Part shown: positions 1 to 7,712 of the stretch, one piece after another
How the letters are laid out: each line of letters opens with the position of its first letter
Position numbering within the stretch: the first letter of the stretch is position 1
From: JAKACA01 sp963769255
GTDB taxonomy: Bacteria; Actinomycetota; Acidimicrobiia; Acidimicrobiales; Bog-793
Direction: 5' to 3'
NCBI GenBank assembly: GCA_963769255.1
Contig: CAVYKV010000001.1
Span: forward strand, 2,170,001 to 2,234,000
Length of the DNA: 64,000 nucleotides
Translations under genes and position numbers: made by a program
Notes under the pieces: generated by a model
The model's database searches: none
What the model was told of the DNA's origin: nothing
The model's input: only the letters and a program-made list of their open reading frames with translations

Positions 1-960
1 GCGGCCGGCGTGCGTCGCCAGCTGGGGCGCGTCGATGTCTTCCATCACCTCGAGCGTGGCGAGGGCAGCGGCGCAGGCGAGGGGTTGGCCGCCGAAGGTG
101 CTCCCGTGGTCGCCCGGATGGAAGGCGGCCGCCACGTCGTCGCTGGCCCAACAGGCGCCGATCGGGAAGCCGTTGCCGAGCGCCTTGGCGATCGTCACGA
201 TGTCCGGCTTCACGCCGCTGCGATGGAAAGCGAACCACCGACCCGTTCGCCCGAGGCCCGTCTGGATCTCGTCGAGGATGAGGAGCAGCCCCCTGTCGTC
301 GCAGAGCGCGCGCACGGACTCGAGATAGCCGGCCGGCGCCGGCACGACACCGCCTTCTCCCTGGATGACCTCGAGGAGGACGGCCGCCGTCTCGGGGTTG
401 GCCGTCGCCTCCGCCATGGCGGCGACGTCGCCGAAGGGGACATGGCTGAAGCCGGCGGGGAGCGGCGCGTACCCGGCGTGCTTCTCCGCCTGCCCCGTGG
501 CGTGAAGGGTGGCGAGCGTGCGGCCGTGGAAGGAGCCGAGCGCTGAGACGACGCCGAAGCGCGGTGTCCCCTCTCCGACCTCGCGGCGGCTGAAGTAGCG
601 GCGGACGAGCTTGATGGCGCACTCGTTCGCCTCGGCACCGGAGTTGCCGAAGAAGACCTTGCCCCCGGCCGGCCGGCCGTCGCCGACGAGGCGGTCGATG
701 GCGCGGGCGAGCTGCGGGCCGAGCTCGTTGCCGAAGAGGTTCGAGACGTGCACGAGCCGTTGTGCCTGCAGCTCGACGGCGTTGGCGACGTGGGGATGCG
801 CATGGCCGAGCGACACGACGGCGATGCCGGAGAGGAAGTCGAGGTAGTGCTTCCCGTCCGTGTCGACGAGCACCGTGCCGCTGCCGCTCACGAAAGTGAC
901 CGGCGGGGGCGGGTAGGTGTCCATGAGGGAGGCCCGAGAGGCCTGCAGGCGCTGTGTCAT
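1..960 (-). CDS. argD: Acetylornithine aminotransferase (3' part off window)
   Basis: PLP enzyme that turns N-acetylglutamate 5-semialdehyde into N2-acetylornithine, using glutamate, in cytosolic arginine synthesis. The 320 codons visible start at the ATG at 960 and run off the left edge, so about the last fifth of a ~400-residue family member is missing. Class III aminotransferase marks are visible: GNSGAEANE, DEIQTGLGRTG (the Asp that holds the PLP ring) and AKALGNGFPIGA with the Schiff-base Lys, then GSTFGGQPLA. Its ATG overlaps the argB stop (ATGA), so it is the third coupled gene of argC-argB-argD and should be controlled from the argC promoter. The closely related succinyl-diaminopimelate role of ArgD is possible too. 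Confidence 0.93.
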   Translation of the reverse strand, partial: MTQRLQASRASLMDTYPPPPVTFVSGSGTVLVDTDGKHYLDFLSGIAVVSLGHAHPHVANAVELQAQRLVHVSNLFGNELGPQLARAIDRLVGDGRPAGGKVFFGNSGAEANECAIKLVRRYFSRREVGEGTPRFGVVSALGSFHGRTLATLHATGQAEKHAGYAPLPAGFSHVPFGDVAAMAEATANPETAAVLLEVIQGEGGVVPAPAGYLESVRALCDDRGLLLILDEIQTGLGRTGRWFAFHRSGVKPDIVTIAKALGNGFPIGACWASDDVAAAFHPGDHGSTFGGQPLACAAALATLEVMEDIDAPQLATHAGR

Positions 961-1865
961 GCCGGGACCACCATGGTGCCGACTCCTTCCGATGTGAGCA
1001 GCTCGAGGATGAGAGCGTGGTCGACGCGGCCGTCGAGCACGTGGGCGCTGGCGACGCCGTTGCGGACGGCCCGGGCACATGCTTGCGCCTTCGGGATCAT
1101 GCCGCCGGCGATGACCCCGCCCGCGACGAGGCCGTCCACCTCGTCCGCCGCCAGGCGGGAGATGAGCGTAGAGGGGTCGCCTGCTCGGCGGCGGATCCCG
1201 TCAACGTCCGTGAGGAAGAGGAGCTTCTCTGCCCCGAGGGACTCCGCCACGGCGCCTGCCACGGTGTCGGCGTTGATGTTGTAGGCCTGCCCGGCCAGAT
1301 CCGAGCCGATCGTGGCCACGACCGGAACGAGGCCTTCGGCCACGAGCCGGACGAGGATGGACGAGTCGACGGAGTCGATGTCGCCGACATAGCCGAGACT
1401 CGGGTCGCGCTGAGAGGCGACGATGAGGCCGGCATCCTCCCCGGAGAGCCCGACGGCAAGCGATCCGTGGATGTTGATGGCACCCACGATGTCACGATTG
1501 ACCTTCCCGACGAGAACCATGCGGGCGATGTCGAGCGTTTCCGAGTCGGTGACGCGGAGGCCGTCACGGAACTCCGGCACCTTGCCGAGACGCTCCATGA
1601 GGGCGCCGATCTGGGGGCCTCCGCCGTGCACGACGACGGGTTTCATCCCGATGGAGCGGAGGAGGACGACGTCCTCGGCGAAACGAGCGAGGGTGTCCTG
1701 CTCGTCCCCGAAGGCGCTTCCGCCATACTTGGCGACGACGATCTTGCCGGCGAAACGCCGGATGTACGGGAGGGCGTCGCAGAGCACGGCGGCTTTCGTG
1801 GCGACGGGAAGGTCCGCCGTCGGGGCGGCTGTGGCGACGGCCGTCTGGGCGTCGAGGGCGCTCAC
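957..1865 (-). CDS. argB: Acetylglutamate kinase
   Basis: Phosphorylates N-acetylglutamate with ATP, the usual feedback-controlled step of arginine synthesis. The 302-residue protein is of normal length. KYGGSAFG near residue 46 (phosphate-binding Lys), VHGGGPQIG (acetylglutamate-binding glycines) and NINADTVAGAVA late in the chain are diagnostic of the amino-acid kinase fold. The start overlaps the argC stop and the stop overlaps the argD start, so all three are coupled. In many actinobacteria argJ lies between argC and argB; here it does not, and no argJ is seen in the window. Confidence 0.95.
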   Translation of the reverse strand: MSALDAQTAVATAAPTADLPVATKAAVLCDALPYIRRFAGKIVVAKYGGSAFGDEQDTLARFAEDVVLLRSIGMKPVVVHGGGPQIGALMERLGKVPEFRDGLRVTDSETLDIARMVLVGKVNRDIVGAINIHGSLAVGLSGEDAGLIVASQRDPSLGYVGDIDSVDSSILVRLVAEGLVPVVATIGSDLAGQAYNINADTVAGAVAESLGAEKLLFLTDVDGIRRRAGDPSTLISRLAADEVDGLVAGGVIAGGMIPKAQACARAVRNGVASAHVLDGRVDHALILELLTSEGVGTMVVPA

Positions 1866-2875
1866 GGCGACAGCGACGCCAAGGGGAGCCCCGAGGTCTC
1901 CGGGAGGCCCAAGCTGACGTTGGCGGCCTGCACCGCCTGCCCTGAGCCGCCCTTCACAAGGTTGTCGATGGCGGCGATCACGATGACGTAGCCGGTGCGG
2001 GCGTCCGAGCGGGCCGTCACGTGCACCACGTTGGACCCGTAGGCGTCCGCCGTGGAGGGCAGGGCGTCCGTCACGTTCACGAACGGCTCGGCCGCGTAGG
2101 CTTCCCGCAGCAGGGCGAGGATCTCGCCGGTCGTGCTGTCACCGGTCGGCCGGGCGTAGGAGGTCGTGAGGAGCCCCCGCGTCATGGGCGCCAGGTGCGG
2201 CGTGAAGAGGATCTGGGCGCCGATGACCTGCTCCATCTCCGGCGTGTGGCGGTGATCGAGGACGCCGTAGGGGAGGTAGCGCTCGTTGGCGAGGGCGTGG
2301 TGCAGGTGGGGTGCGGGGCCCTTGCCCGCCCCCGACGTGCCGCTGGCCCCGTCGACGATGATGCCGGTGGGTTCGAGGAGCCCGCGGGCGACGAGCGGCT
2401 GCAAACCGACGGCCGCCGCTGTGACGTAGCACCCCGGCGCCGCCACGAGGCCGGCACCCGCCAGCTCCCGGCGGTACAGCTCGGGGAGGCCGTACACCGA
2501 CGTGGCGAGCAGCTCCGGGACCGAGTGCTCCCAGCCGTACCAGACCGGATAGGCGGAGGCGTCCTTCAGCCGGAAGTCCGCCCCGAGGTCGACGACGAGG
2601 CGGACGCGGCCGGCGAGCTCGGCGACAACCTGCTGGGACGTGCCGGAAGGGAGCGCCACGAAGACGACGTCCAGCTGCTCGAGCGCCCCCGGGTCGAGCC
2701 CGTCCACGACGACGCCCCGGTAGGCCTGGGCGAGCCCCGGGTACAGCTGGCCCACGGGTGAGCCTGCCGTCGAGTCGGCCTGCGTGACGGCCACGTCGAG
2801 CACCGGGTGACCGGCGAGCAGGCGCAGGAGCTCCGCCCCGAGATAACCGGACGCGCCGGCGACGCCACATTTCAC
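1862..2875 (-). CDS. argC: N-acetyl-gamma-glutamyl-phosphate reductase
   Basis: NADPH-dependent reduction of N-acetylglutamyl phosphate to the semialdehyde. The 337-residue chain begins with the Rossmann motif GASGYLGAEL, carries the catalytic Cys in APGCYVTA and the DHRHTPEM histidine segment. The start is GTG at 2875. No Shine-Dalgarno sequence precedes it; instead an ArgR-like box abuts the start codon, which suggests a leaderless or very short-leader mRNA. First gene of argCBD. Confidence 0.95.
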   Translation of the reverse strand: MKCGVAGASGYLGAELLRLLAGHPVLDVAVTQADSTAGSPVGQLYPGLAQAYRGVVVDGLDPGALEQLDVVFVALPSGTSQQVVAELAGRVRLVVDLGADFRLKDASAYPVWYGWEHSVPELLATSVYGLPELYRRELAGAGLVAAPGCYVTAAAVGLQPLVARGLLEPTGIIVDGASGTSGAGKGPAPHLHHALANERYLPYGVLDHRHTPEMEQVIGAQILFTPHLAPMTRGLLTTSYARPTGDSTTGEILALLREAYAAEPFVNVTDALPSTADAYGSNVVHVTARSDARTGYVIVIAAIDNLVKGGSGQAVQAANVSLGLPETSGLPLASLSP

Positions 2876-2909
2876 GGCATCATTATTCAGGCTCTTGAAT
2901 AGTTATGCA
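2876..2909 (-). promoter_or_regulatory. Tandem ArgR (ARG box) operators before argC
   Basis: Read on the plus strand, TGAATAGTTATGCA (2896-2909) and GGCATCATTATTCA (2876-2889) each resemble the ARG-box core TGAAT-N4-ATTCA. The first matches at nearly every position; the second keeps one good half. The two centres are 20 bp apart, about the spacing of tandem ArgR boxes in other bacteria. This AT-rich island stands out from its GC-rich surroundings and lies exactly where argC transcription must start, so repression by ArgR-arginine is the natural reading. Confidence 0.72.
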
Positions 2910-2910
2910 A

Positions 2911-2970
2911 CCCGCAGGACACCAGGGCACCAGGGCACCCGGGCACCCGCCGGCACCCGCCGGCACCCGA
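2911..2970. repeat. Short GGGCACC / CGGCACCCG direct repeats
   Basis: A run of imperfect 7-10 bp repeats (CAGGGCACC, then CGGCACCCGC twice) fills the space between the argC operator and the sigma-factor gene. It is non-coding in the chosen gene models. No function is apparent; it could vary in length by slippage. Confidence 0.6.
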
Positions 2971-3026
2971 GCGCCCACCTGCGTCGACTCGCCGCGTGGC
3001 TGCCGAGCGAGAAGGCACCGGACGAA

Positions 3027-3053
3027 GCAACCTTTTGGGTGCATGAGGGGTCA
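3027..3053 (+). promoter_or_regulatory. Possible ECF-type promoter of the sigma gene
   Basis: GCAACC at 3027-3032, followed about 17 bp later by GGTC (3049-3052), resembles the GGAAC/GCAACC plus GTC pattern of ECF-sigma promoters, and transcription would begin near the GTG at 3061. This would make the sigma factor autoregulated and its mRNA leaderless. It rests on a short motif only. Confidence 0.35.
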
Positions 3054-3060
3054 TGGTTGT

Positions 3061-3564
3061 GTGATCGTGCGGCAGTTGGTCGAGGACGGCGATGGCGCCT
3101 GCCGGCCCGCCACGGAGTCCAGCTTTGCTGACCTCTACCGCGCAGAGCACGACCGGCTCGTGCGGCTCGCCGCCTTGATACTGGGCTCCAGTGCTGCGGC
3201 CGAGGACGTCGTACAGGAGAGTTTCGCCAAGACGTACCGGCGCTTCCCCACGCTCGAGGTCCCCGAGGCGTGGCTGCGGGTGGCCGTCGTCAACGCGTGC
3301 CGCAACGAACACCGCCGGCTCAGGGTCGTCCAGCGTTACCTGGCCTCCCGTCCCGTGAGGGGTTCGAGCGACCCCCCGGAGTTGCGGGAGCTCACGGACT
3401 CGCTCCGCCGCTTGCCCTTGCGGCAGCGGACGGTCGTCGTCCTGCGCTTCTACCAGGACCTGCCCGAGCAGGAGATCGCCGGGATCATGGGCGTGAGGGT
3501 CGGCACCGTGAAGTCCACCCTCAGCCGGGCCCTTGCCCGGCTGCGACTGGAGGTCGAACCGTGA
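3061..3564 (+). CDS. ECF sigma factor, SigE-like family
   Basis: RNA polymerase sigma factor of the extracytoplasmic-function type, 167 residues from the GTG at 3061; an in-frame ATG at 3043 would add six residues. Region 2 is seen at FADLYRAEHDRLVRLAALIL and EDVVQESFAKTYRRF, and region 4 helix-turn-helix at QRTVVVLRFYQDLPEQEIA and VRVGTVKSTLSRALARLR. It lacks any C-terminal extension. The stop overlaps the start of the next gene (GTGA), and that gene codes for a membrane protein, so the pair looks like a sigma factor and its cognate membrane-bound control protein. Confidence 0.88.
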   Translation: MIVRQLVEDGDGACRPATESSFADLYRAEHDRLVRLAALILGSSAAAEDVVQESFAKTYRRFPTLEVPEAWLRVAVVNACRNEHRRLRVVQRYLASRPVRGSSDPPELRELTDSLRRLPLRQRTVVVLRFYQDLPEQEIAGIMGVRVGTVKSTLSRALARLRLEVEP

Positions 3565-4757
3565 ACGATCTGCGCGAGTCGATGCGGAGGGCGGCCGGGG
3601 CCGTCGAGCCGGTTCCCGATTTGGAAGACGTGTTCCGGCGAGCCCGGTGGCGTCCGCCGGCCGCCCGCTACGTGGTGGTGTGCCTCGTCGTGGCGGCCAT
3701 CGCCGCCGGGGTGGCCGTCCCGGCTCTCGTGGCGTCGCGGCGGAGCCTCTCCCCGACCGACGGCGGTCACGGGACCGGCCCGGCCGTCTCGTCCACGGTG
3801 GCGGCCGCCGGTGATCGGCTTCGCCTCGTCGGCACGTTCCCCCAATCCGGCTCCTTGTTCACAGCCGGCGGCGGCGCCTTCTTCAGCGTGGCGCCTCCAC
3901 AGTCCTGTGGGGGGTCGGCGACCGTCTTCACCGTCACCAACGCGGGCAGTCTCACGCAGGGCGCCCTCGCCGACCCGTTGGCTTGCTACTTCAACGCCAT
4001 GGCAGCCGACGCGGGCTCGGTGTACGCGGGAACGGAGGTCATCGCCAAGTTCTCGTCGGCCAGCAACGAGGTCGTGCGCCTCGACCCCGTGGACCTGGCG
4101 GTGCTAGCGCGGCGAGACGTCCCGGGCGGGGTCGTCGGCCTCGTCGTCGGTCCGAACGGCCTCCTCGTGGCGACGTCGGACGAGGTTCTCCTGCTGGACC
4201 CCACGAGTCTCGCCACTCGCGCCAGCTACGTGATCCCGGGGGCGGTGCCCCCACCCGTCGGGTTGGCCCAGATCAGCTCACTGGCCCTCGGTCGGGGCGG
4301 AGTGTGGGTGACGTATGGGACGGCTCAGACCACCACGCTCTACCGGCTCGATCCCTCCACTCTGGCGCTGCGTACCACGGCCCAGGCAGGATCCGGCCAG
4401 GGCCTGCGAGTCGTCGCCGATGACAGTGCGACGTGGCTCGTGGGACCGAACACGGTCCGGCAGGTCGGCGCTTCTGGCAGTCTCTACCCGCCGCTGCCGA
4501 TCTCCGATCTGCAGGGGGCCGCGGCGGAGGGAGATGGGCTCGTCGTGCTCGAGGGTGGCGCCGCCGACGAGTCGCTCGTCCTGCTCGATGGCTCCGGGGA
4601 CACCCTTGCCAAGGCGCCCGCCGATGACGCCGGGTCGCAGCTCGCCCTCGACGGCACCAGCATCTGGGTGCTGCACGGCATCCTCGCTCTCCGCCAGGGT
4701 GCCCTCGTGGACGAAGAAGGGATCGCCCACTTCGTCATCGGGGGTTCGCCCCGCTGA
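3561..4757 (+). CDS. Membrane protein with large outer domain, likely anti-sigma partner
   Basis: The 398-residue protein has a short cytoplasmic N-terminus (about 36 residues, NDLRESMRRAAGAVEPVPD), one membrane helix around residues 37-58 (VVVCLVVAAIAAGVAVPALV) and a ~330-residue outer part. The outer part repeats a pattern of the type VVRLDPVDLAVLARRDVPGG, which suggests beta-propeller blades. Coupling to the ECF sigma gene by a GTGA overlap suggests that it holds or releases that sigma factor in response to something outside the cell. No zinc-binding anti-sigma HXXXCXXC motif is visible in the short N-terminus, so the anti-sigma role is an inference from position and topology. Confidence 0.65.
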   Translation: MNDLRESMRRAAGAVEPVPDLEDVFRRARWRPPAARYVVVCLVVAAIAAGVAVPALVASRRSLSPTDGGHGTGPAVSSTVAAAGDRLRLVGTFPQSGSLFTAGGGAFFSVAPPQSCGGSATVFTVTNAGSLTQGALADPLACYFNAMAADAGSVYAGTEVIAKFSSASNEVVRLDPVDLAVLARRDVPGGVVGLVVGPNGLLVATSDEVLLLDPTSLATRASYVIPGAVPPPVGLAQISSLALGRGGVWVTYGTAQTTTLYRLDPSTLALRTTAQAGSGQGLRVVADDSATWLVGPNTVRQVGASGSLYPPLPISDLQGAAAEGDGLVVLEGGAADESLVLLDGSGDTLAKAPADDAGSQLALDGTSIWVLHGILALRQGALVDEEGIAHFVIGGSPR

Positions 4758-4818
4758 GGGCGTTTCGGTTCGGGTAGCGGCTCCGGGATCTCTGTCGCCA
4801 GGCCGTCGGGGTTTCCTG

Positions 4819-4860
4819 CCGGGGGTTGGACACCAAAACGAGGTCTAACCCGCGACACGA
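4819..4860. repeat. Dispersed palindromic repeat, copy A
   Basis: Imperfect inverted repeat with core GGGGGTTGGACACC, a short centre, then GGTCTAACCCGCG and ACACGA. Two related copies lie at 35564-35610 and 35654-35700. This one sits between the 3' end of the membrane-protein gene and the convergent 3' end of the beta-helix gene, so it could work as a bidirectional terminator, but it has no T-run. Confidence 0.75.
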
Positions 4861-4889
4861 ATGGCCGACCGGCAGCAGCCAGCCCGCCG

Positions 4890-7016
4890 TCAGGCCACCT
4901 TGCACGTCGCCAGCCACCAGCCGGCGCTGGGCGGCGACCAGGCGCCCGTGACGCAATCCCAGGCCTTGGCGCCGTTGTCGTAGGTGACCTTGAAGGGCGC
5001 CGTCAATCCCGACCCGGCCGACCCCAACGGAGCGCAGGCCGCCGTGAACCCCGAGTCGGCCGAGAGGTAGCTCTGCGACGTGCAGATGAACGTCGTCCCA
5101 CCTTCCGTCACCTGGAACTGGAAGAGGGCGCCCACTGACTGCTCCGGCGGCGGCGTCGTGGTCGTGGTCGTGGTCGTGGTCGTCGTCGAGGTCGAGAGCG
5201 GGGGGGACGTGGTCGTCGTCGAGGGCGAGGTCGAGGTCGAGGGCGAGGTCGAGGTCGAGGGCGAGGTCGAGGTCGAGAGGGCAGTGGTCGTCGTCTCGGG
5301 CGCGATCGTCGTCATCGGCAGCGTGGCGGGTGTCGTGCCCGTGCCGTCGAACGTGCTGCCGGCGTCCTGTGGACCGAACGGGTCCCCCGAGCCGTTGGCG
5401 TCCCGGAAGCCCGCCGTCCACTCGGCTGCCGTCACCACTTCACCCGGAGTGAAGGCCGCGAACGACCAAGGGCCGCTGTAGGTGTTGTCGCCGAAGGCGT
5501 TGCCTTGCTCGTTCGAGATGGCGTTCGAGACATCGTACGGCGACGGCTTGTCGTAGGGCGCGATCGTGCCGTACTGGGAGAAGAGGGCGTTTTCGCCGCA
5601 GGAGTTGGACGACAGCCCGCAACCGGGGACGTCCGGCTGCGCGAACGAAAAGGTGTTGTCAGTGACGTGGACGTTTTGTGTCTTCCAGAGACAACCGTCC
5701 CAGTAGTCGGCTCGTGGTGCCCCCGTCGCCTGGCCGAGCGCCGCCGTGGCCAGGTTGGCGCGGCAGGATGCGACGGTGAACAAGGAAGGGTCGACGAGCG
5801 TGCACGGCGCGTCGAAGCCATCCGAACAGAATCGACCGGAACTCTGCCACAACACGACACCCGACCAGTTGTCGGTGAAGGTGTTGCCGCTGATGAGTGC
5901 CGTCCCGCTGTATGCACCCGGCACGCGGCTGTCACCGCCCGATTCGCTGACGTAGATGGCAGGTGTGGGAAAGCCGCGATTCGTCGGCCCTGTGCCCCAA
6001 GCATTGTCCGTGAAGGCGTTGCCTGTGATCGAGAAGTTGTAGCTCGTCTCCTCCTGGTAGCCGACAGACCAGTTGTGCGTGAACGTGTTGCCCGTCACGT
6101 CGAATCCGGTGTTGTCCGTGTCGGCCCAGATGCCCACGTCATAGTTGTCATGGACGTCGTTGCCGGTGATGACGGCCCCGTCCGTCCGCCAGAATTTGCC
6201 CCCGCCCGAACAGCCGCAACCCTTGGACTGCCCGATGTTTCCCGTGCAGTTGACCGGGATGTCCGCCACGGGCACGGGGTCTGGCACGGCAGCCTCCCAG
6301 TTGCAGGTGCCGTTGAAGCTGATCTCGTTGTTCGACAGCGTGATGTCGGAGGGGCCGCCCGTCAGCGGGCTGGCGGACGTGGCGGCCGGGTCTACGTAGG
6401 CGTCGAAGCCGTACTCGCCGTTCTCGGTGAGGCAGTCGTATTCCACGACGTTGTTGCTGCCTACCATGAGACCGGCCCCGGGAGCGTTGTCTTCGATGGT
6501 GTCGTGCTCGACGGTCCAGTTCTCGCCGCCGCCTTGGTTGACGGCACCCTCACCCTCCCCGGGGTCGAACTTCTCGATGGTCAGGTACTCGATGGTGACG
6601 CCCGCCCCCGTGTTGGCGAAGGCGTAGCGATTGTCCCACTGGCCGGAGATGACGGCACCTGCTACCCCGAGGAAGGTATCGCCGCTTCCCGGGTCGATCT
6701 GGGAGTACTCGCCGGTTCCGAGGCTGTGAGTGCCGGTGGCGAAGACGTAGGTCGTGTTGGGAGGAAGCGTGCGCTTGAACAGCGAGGAGTCATCGCCGGC
6801 GGCGACGATGACAGCCCCGGCGGGCGTCGTGCTCGAACCGCTCAGCTCGGACGTGCCGCAGACGGGTGTGGGCGAGGTCGGTGCCTGCGCGAAGGTGGCG
6901 TGCGCGCCAAGGAGGACGAACCATCCGAGAATGAGGGTGAAGGCCGCGACAAGCGTCCAAGGCTTCGCCGACCTCAGGCGGTTCGCCTTGCTGGCACGAT
7001 GCTTCGCTTTTCCCAT
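4890..7016 (-). CDS. Secreted right-handed parallel beta-helix protein
   Basis: A 708-residue exported protein. The ATG at 7016 is chosen because AAGGAG lies about 9 nt upstream; an earlier in-frame start at 7043 lacks this. A basic N-terminus and hydrophobic stretch (WTLVAAFTLILGWFVLLGA) form a signal peptide ending near AQA. Residues ~60-540 show repeated NNxV/xITGN-type turns (VVEYDCLTENGEYG, ITGNDVHDNYDVGIW, ISGNTFTDNWSGVVLW) typical of pectate-lyase-like beta-helices that bind or cut polysaccharide. A Ser/Thr/Pro linker, coded by 18-bp tandem repeats, leads to an ~80-residue C-terminal domain with four Cys. Catalytic residues cannot be assigned, so the substrate is unknown. Confidence 0.85.
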   Translation of the reverse strand: MGKAKHRASKANRLRSAKPWTLVAAFTLILGWFVLLGAHATFAQAPTSPTPVCGTSELSGSSTTPAGAVIVAAGDDSSLFKRTLPPNTTYVFATGTHSLGTGEYSQIDPGSGDTFLGVAGAVISGQWDNRYAFANTGAGVTIEYLTIEKFDPGEGEGAVNQGGGENWTVEHDTIEDNAPGAGLMVGSNNVVEYDCLTENGEYGFDAYVDPAATSASPLTGGPSDITLSNNEISFNGTCNWEAAVPDPVPVADIPVNCTGNIGQSKGCGCSGGGKFWRTDGAVITGNDVHDNYDVGIWADTDNTGFDVTGNTFTHNWSVGYQEETSYNFSITGNAFTDNAWGTGPTNRGFPTPAIYVSESGGDSRVPGAYSGTALISGNTFTDNWSGVVLWQSSGRFCSDGFDAPCTLVDPSLFTVASCRANLATAALGQATGAPRADYWDGCLWKTQNVHVTDNTFSFAQPDVPGCGLSSNSCGENALFSQYGTIAPYDKPSPYDVSNAISNEQGNAFGDNTYSGPWSFAAFTPGEVVTAAEWTAGFRDANGSGDPFGPQDAGSTFDGTGTTPATLPMTTIAPETTTTALSTSTSPSTSTSPSTSTSPSTTTTSPPLSTSTTTTTTTTTTTPPPEQSVGALFQFQVTEGGTTFICTSQSYLSADSGFTAACAPLGSAGSGLTAPFKVTYDNGAKAWDCVTGAWSPPSAGWWLATCKVA
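5158..5274. repeat. In-frame 18-bp minisatellite plus GTCGTG run (Ser/Thr linker)
   Basis: Three perfect copies of the 18-bp unit GAGGGCGAGGTCGAGGTC occupy 5221-5274, and a GTCGTG hexamer run lies at about 5158-5195. Both are inside the beta-helix gene and code, on the minus strand, for the STSPST repeats and the poly-Thr stretch of the linker. All units are multiples of 3, so copy-number change would alter linker length without breaking the frame. Confidence 0.9.
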
Positions 7017-7447
7017 TCGATGAGCTCCTTTTCGTGGTCGCACTCGACATCACGCCGTTCGAGAGCCAGGGCGGGCAACACCGAAAAGCCGGCCGCCACG
7101 GAGGAGAGGTGGGTCTTGCAGCCGGGCCGCGCCGAAGTCGTTCCCTTCGGGGGTCCCTCGTCCTTCGCGCTCTACACCTCACCCCAGTTGAATACGGCAG
7201 GTGCGCTCATGTCGCAGCAGAACGCAGAATTCCCGGTGACAATCCGGTGAACTCTTCGCGTCGTCGGTGGGCCGAACACCGTGGCGACCGACAGTCGCCC
7301 TGTCCGAACGGGGCTTCGTGGCCGCTCTCGGACGAGGCGGAGCCGGAAGTGGAACTTGTCGGGGATGTCGTGTGGGTGTCGTGTCTGGAGCTGTTCACGG
7401 AAACGATGAAAACCCCCGACACGACCAGCCCCGTGACGGCGACGGAC
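7017..7447. other. Non-coding gap upstream of the beta-helix gene
   Basis: These 431 bases separate the small ORF downstream of trpA from the beta-helix gene; both are read leftwards. The part next to 7016 holds the ribosome binding site (AAGGAG on the minus strand) and must hold the promoter, but I could not point to a convincing -10/-35 pair. I see no convincing gene, RNA or terminator here. A stretch at 7226-7250 resembles one box of cobalamin riboswitches but the rest of that RNA is missing. Confidence 0.6.
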
Positions 7448-7660
7448 CTACAGTCCGAGCACCCGTGTCACCTGGTCGTAGCGCTCCGGCGATCCCGCGA
7501 AGATGACGCTGTGCAGGACGAGGAGTGACCGGAAGACGAGGCTCTCCGCGTGGCTGAGGTCCGGCATCGCCTCCCCGAGCACCGCCACCTCGTCGACGAT
7601 GAACCGGGTGAGCGCCAGGATCTCCTCGTACGCCGCCTCAGGCCGCTCATCTGCCGGCAT
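7448..7660 (-). CDS. Small conserved-looking protein downstream of trpA
   Basis: A 70-residue protein starting at the ATG at 7660; a GGAGGG sequence lies about 5 nt upstream. It begins MPADERPEAAYEEILALTRF and is mostly helical, acidic and hydrophobic, without Cys clusters or membrane segments. It follows trpA by about 50 bp on the same strand, so it is probably the last gene of the trp transcript. I do not recognise a family. The codon use is like its neighbours, and the sequence is not the low-complexity type seen in spurious frames. Confidence 0.6.
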   Translation of the reverse strand: MPADERPEAAYEEILALTRFIVDEVAVLGEAMPDLSHAESLVFRSLLVLHSVIFAGSPERYDQVTRVLGL

Positions 7661-7712
7661 CGCCACCCTCCCCCTCGAGTCTGCCTCCGAGCATCGGCCC
7701 CGGACGAACCCG

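Noticed and set aside
5505..7250. 581-codon plus-strand frame opposite the beta-helix gene
   Set aside because: The minus-strand frame has a signal peptide, a ribosome binding site and repeat structure; the plus frame has no recognisable domain.
7226..7250. Cobalamin-riboswitch-like stretch (CCCGGTGACAATCCGG)
   Set aside because: Only one box is similar; the GCCACTG-type box and the other conserved parts are missing, and no cobalamin or related gene lies downstream on that strand.
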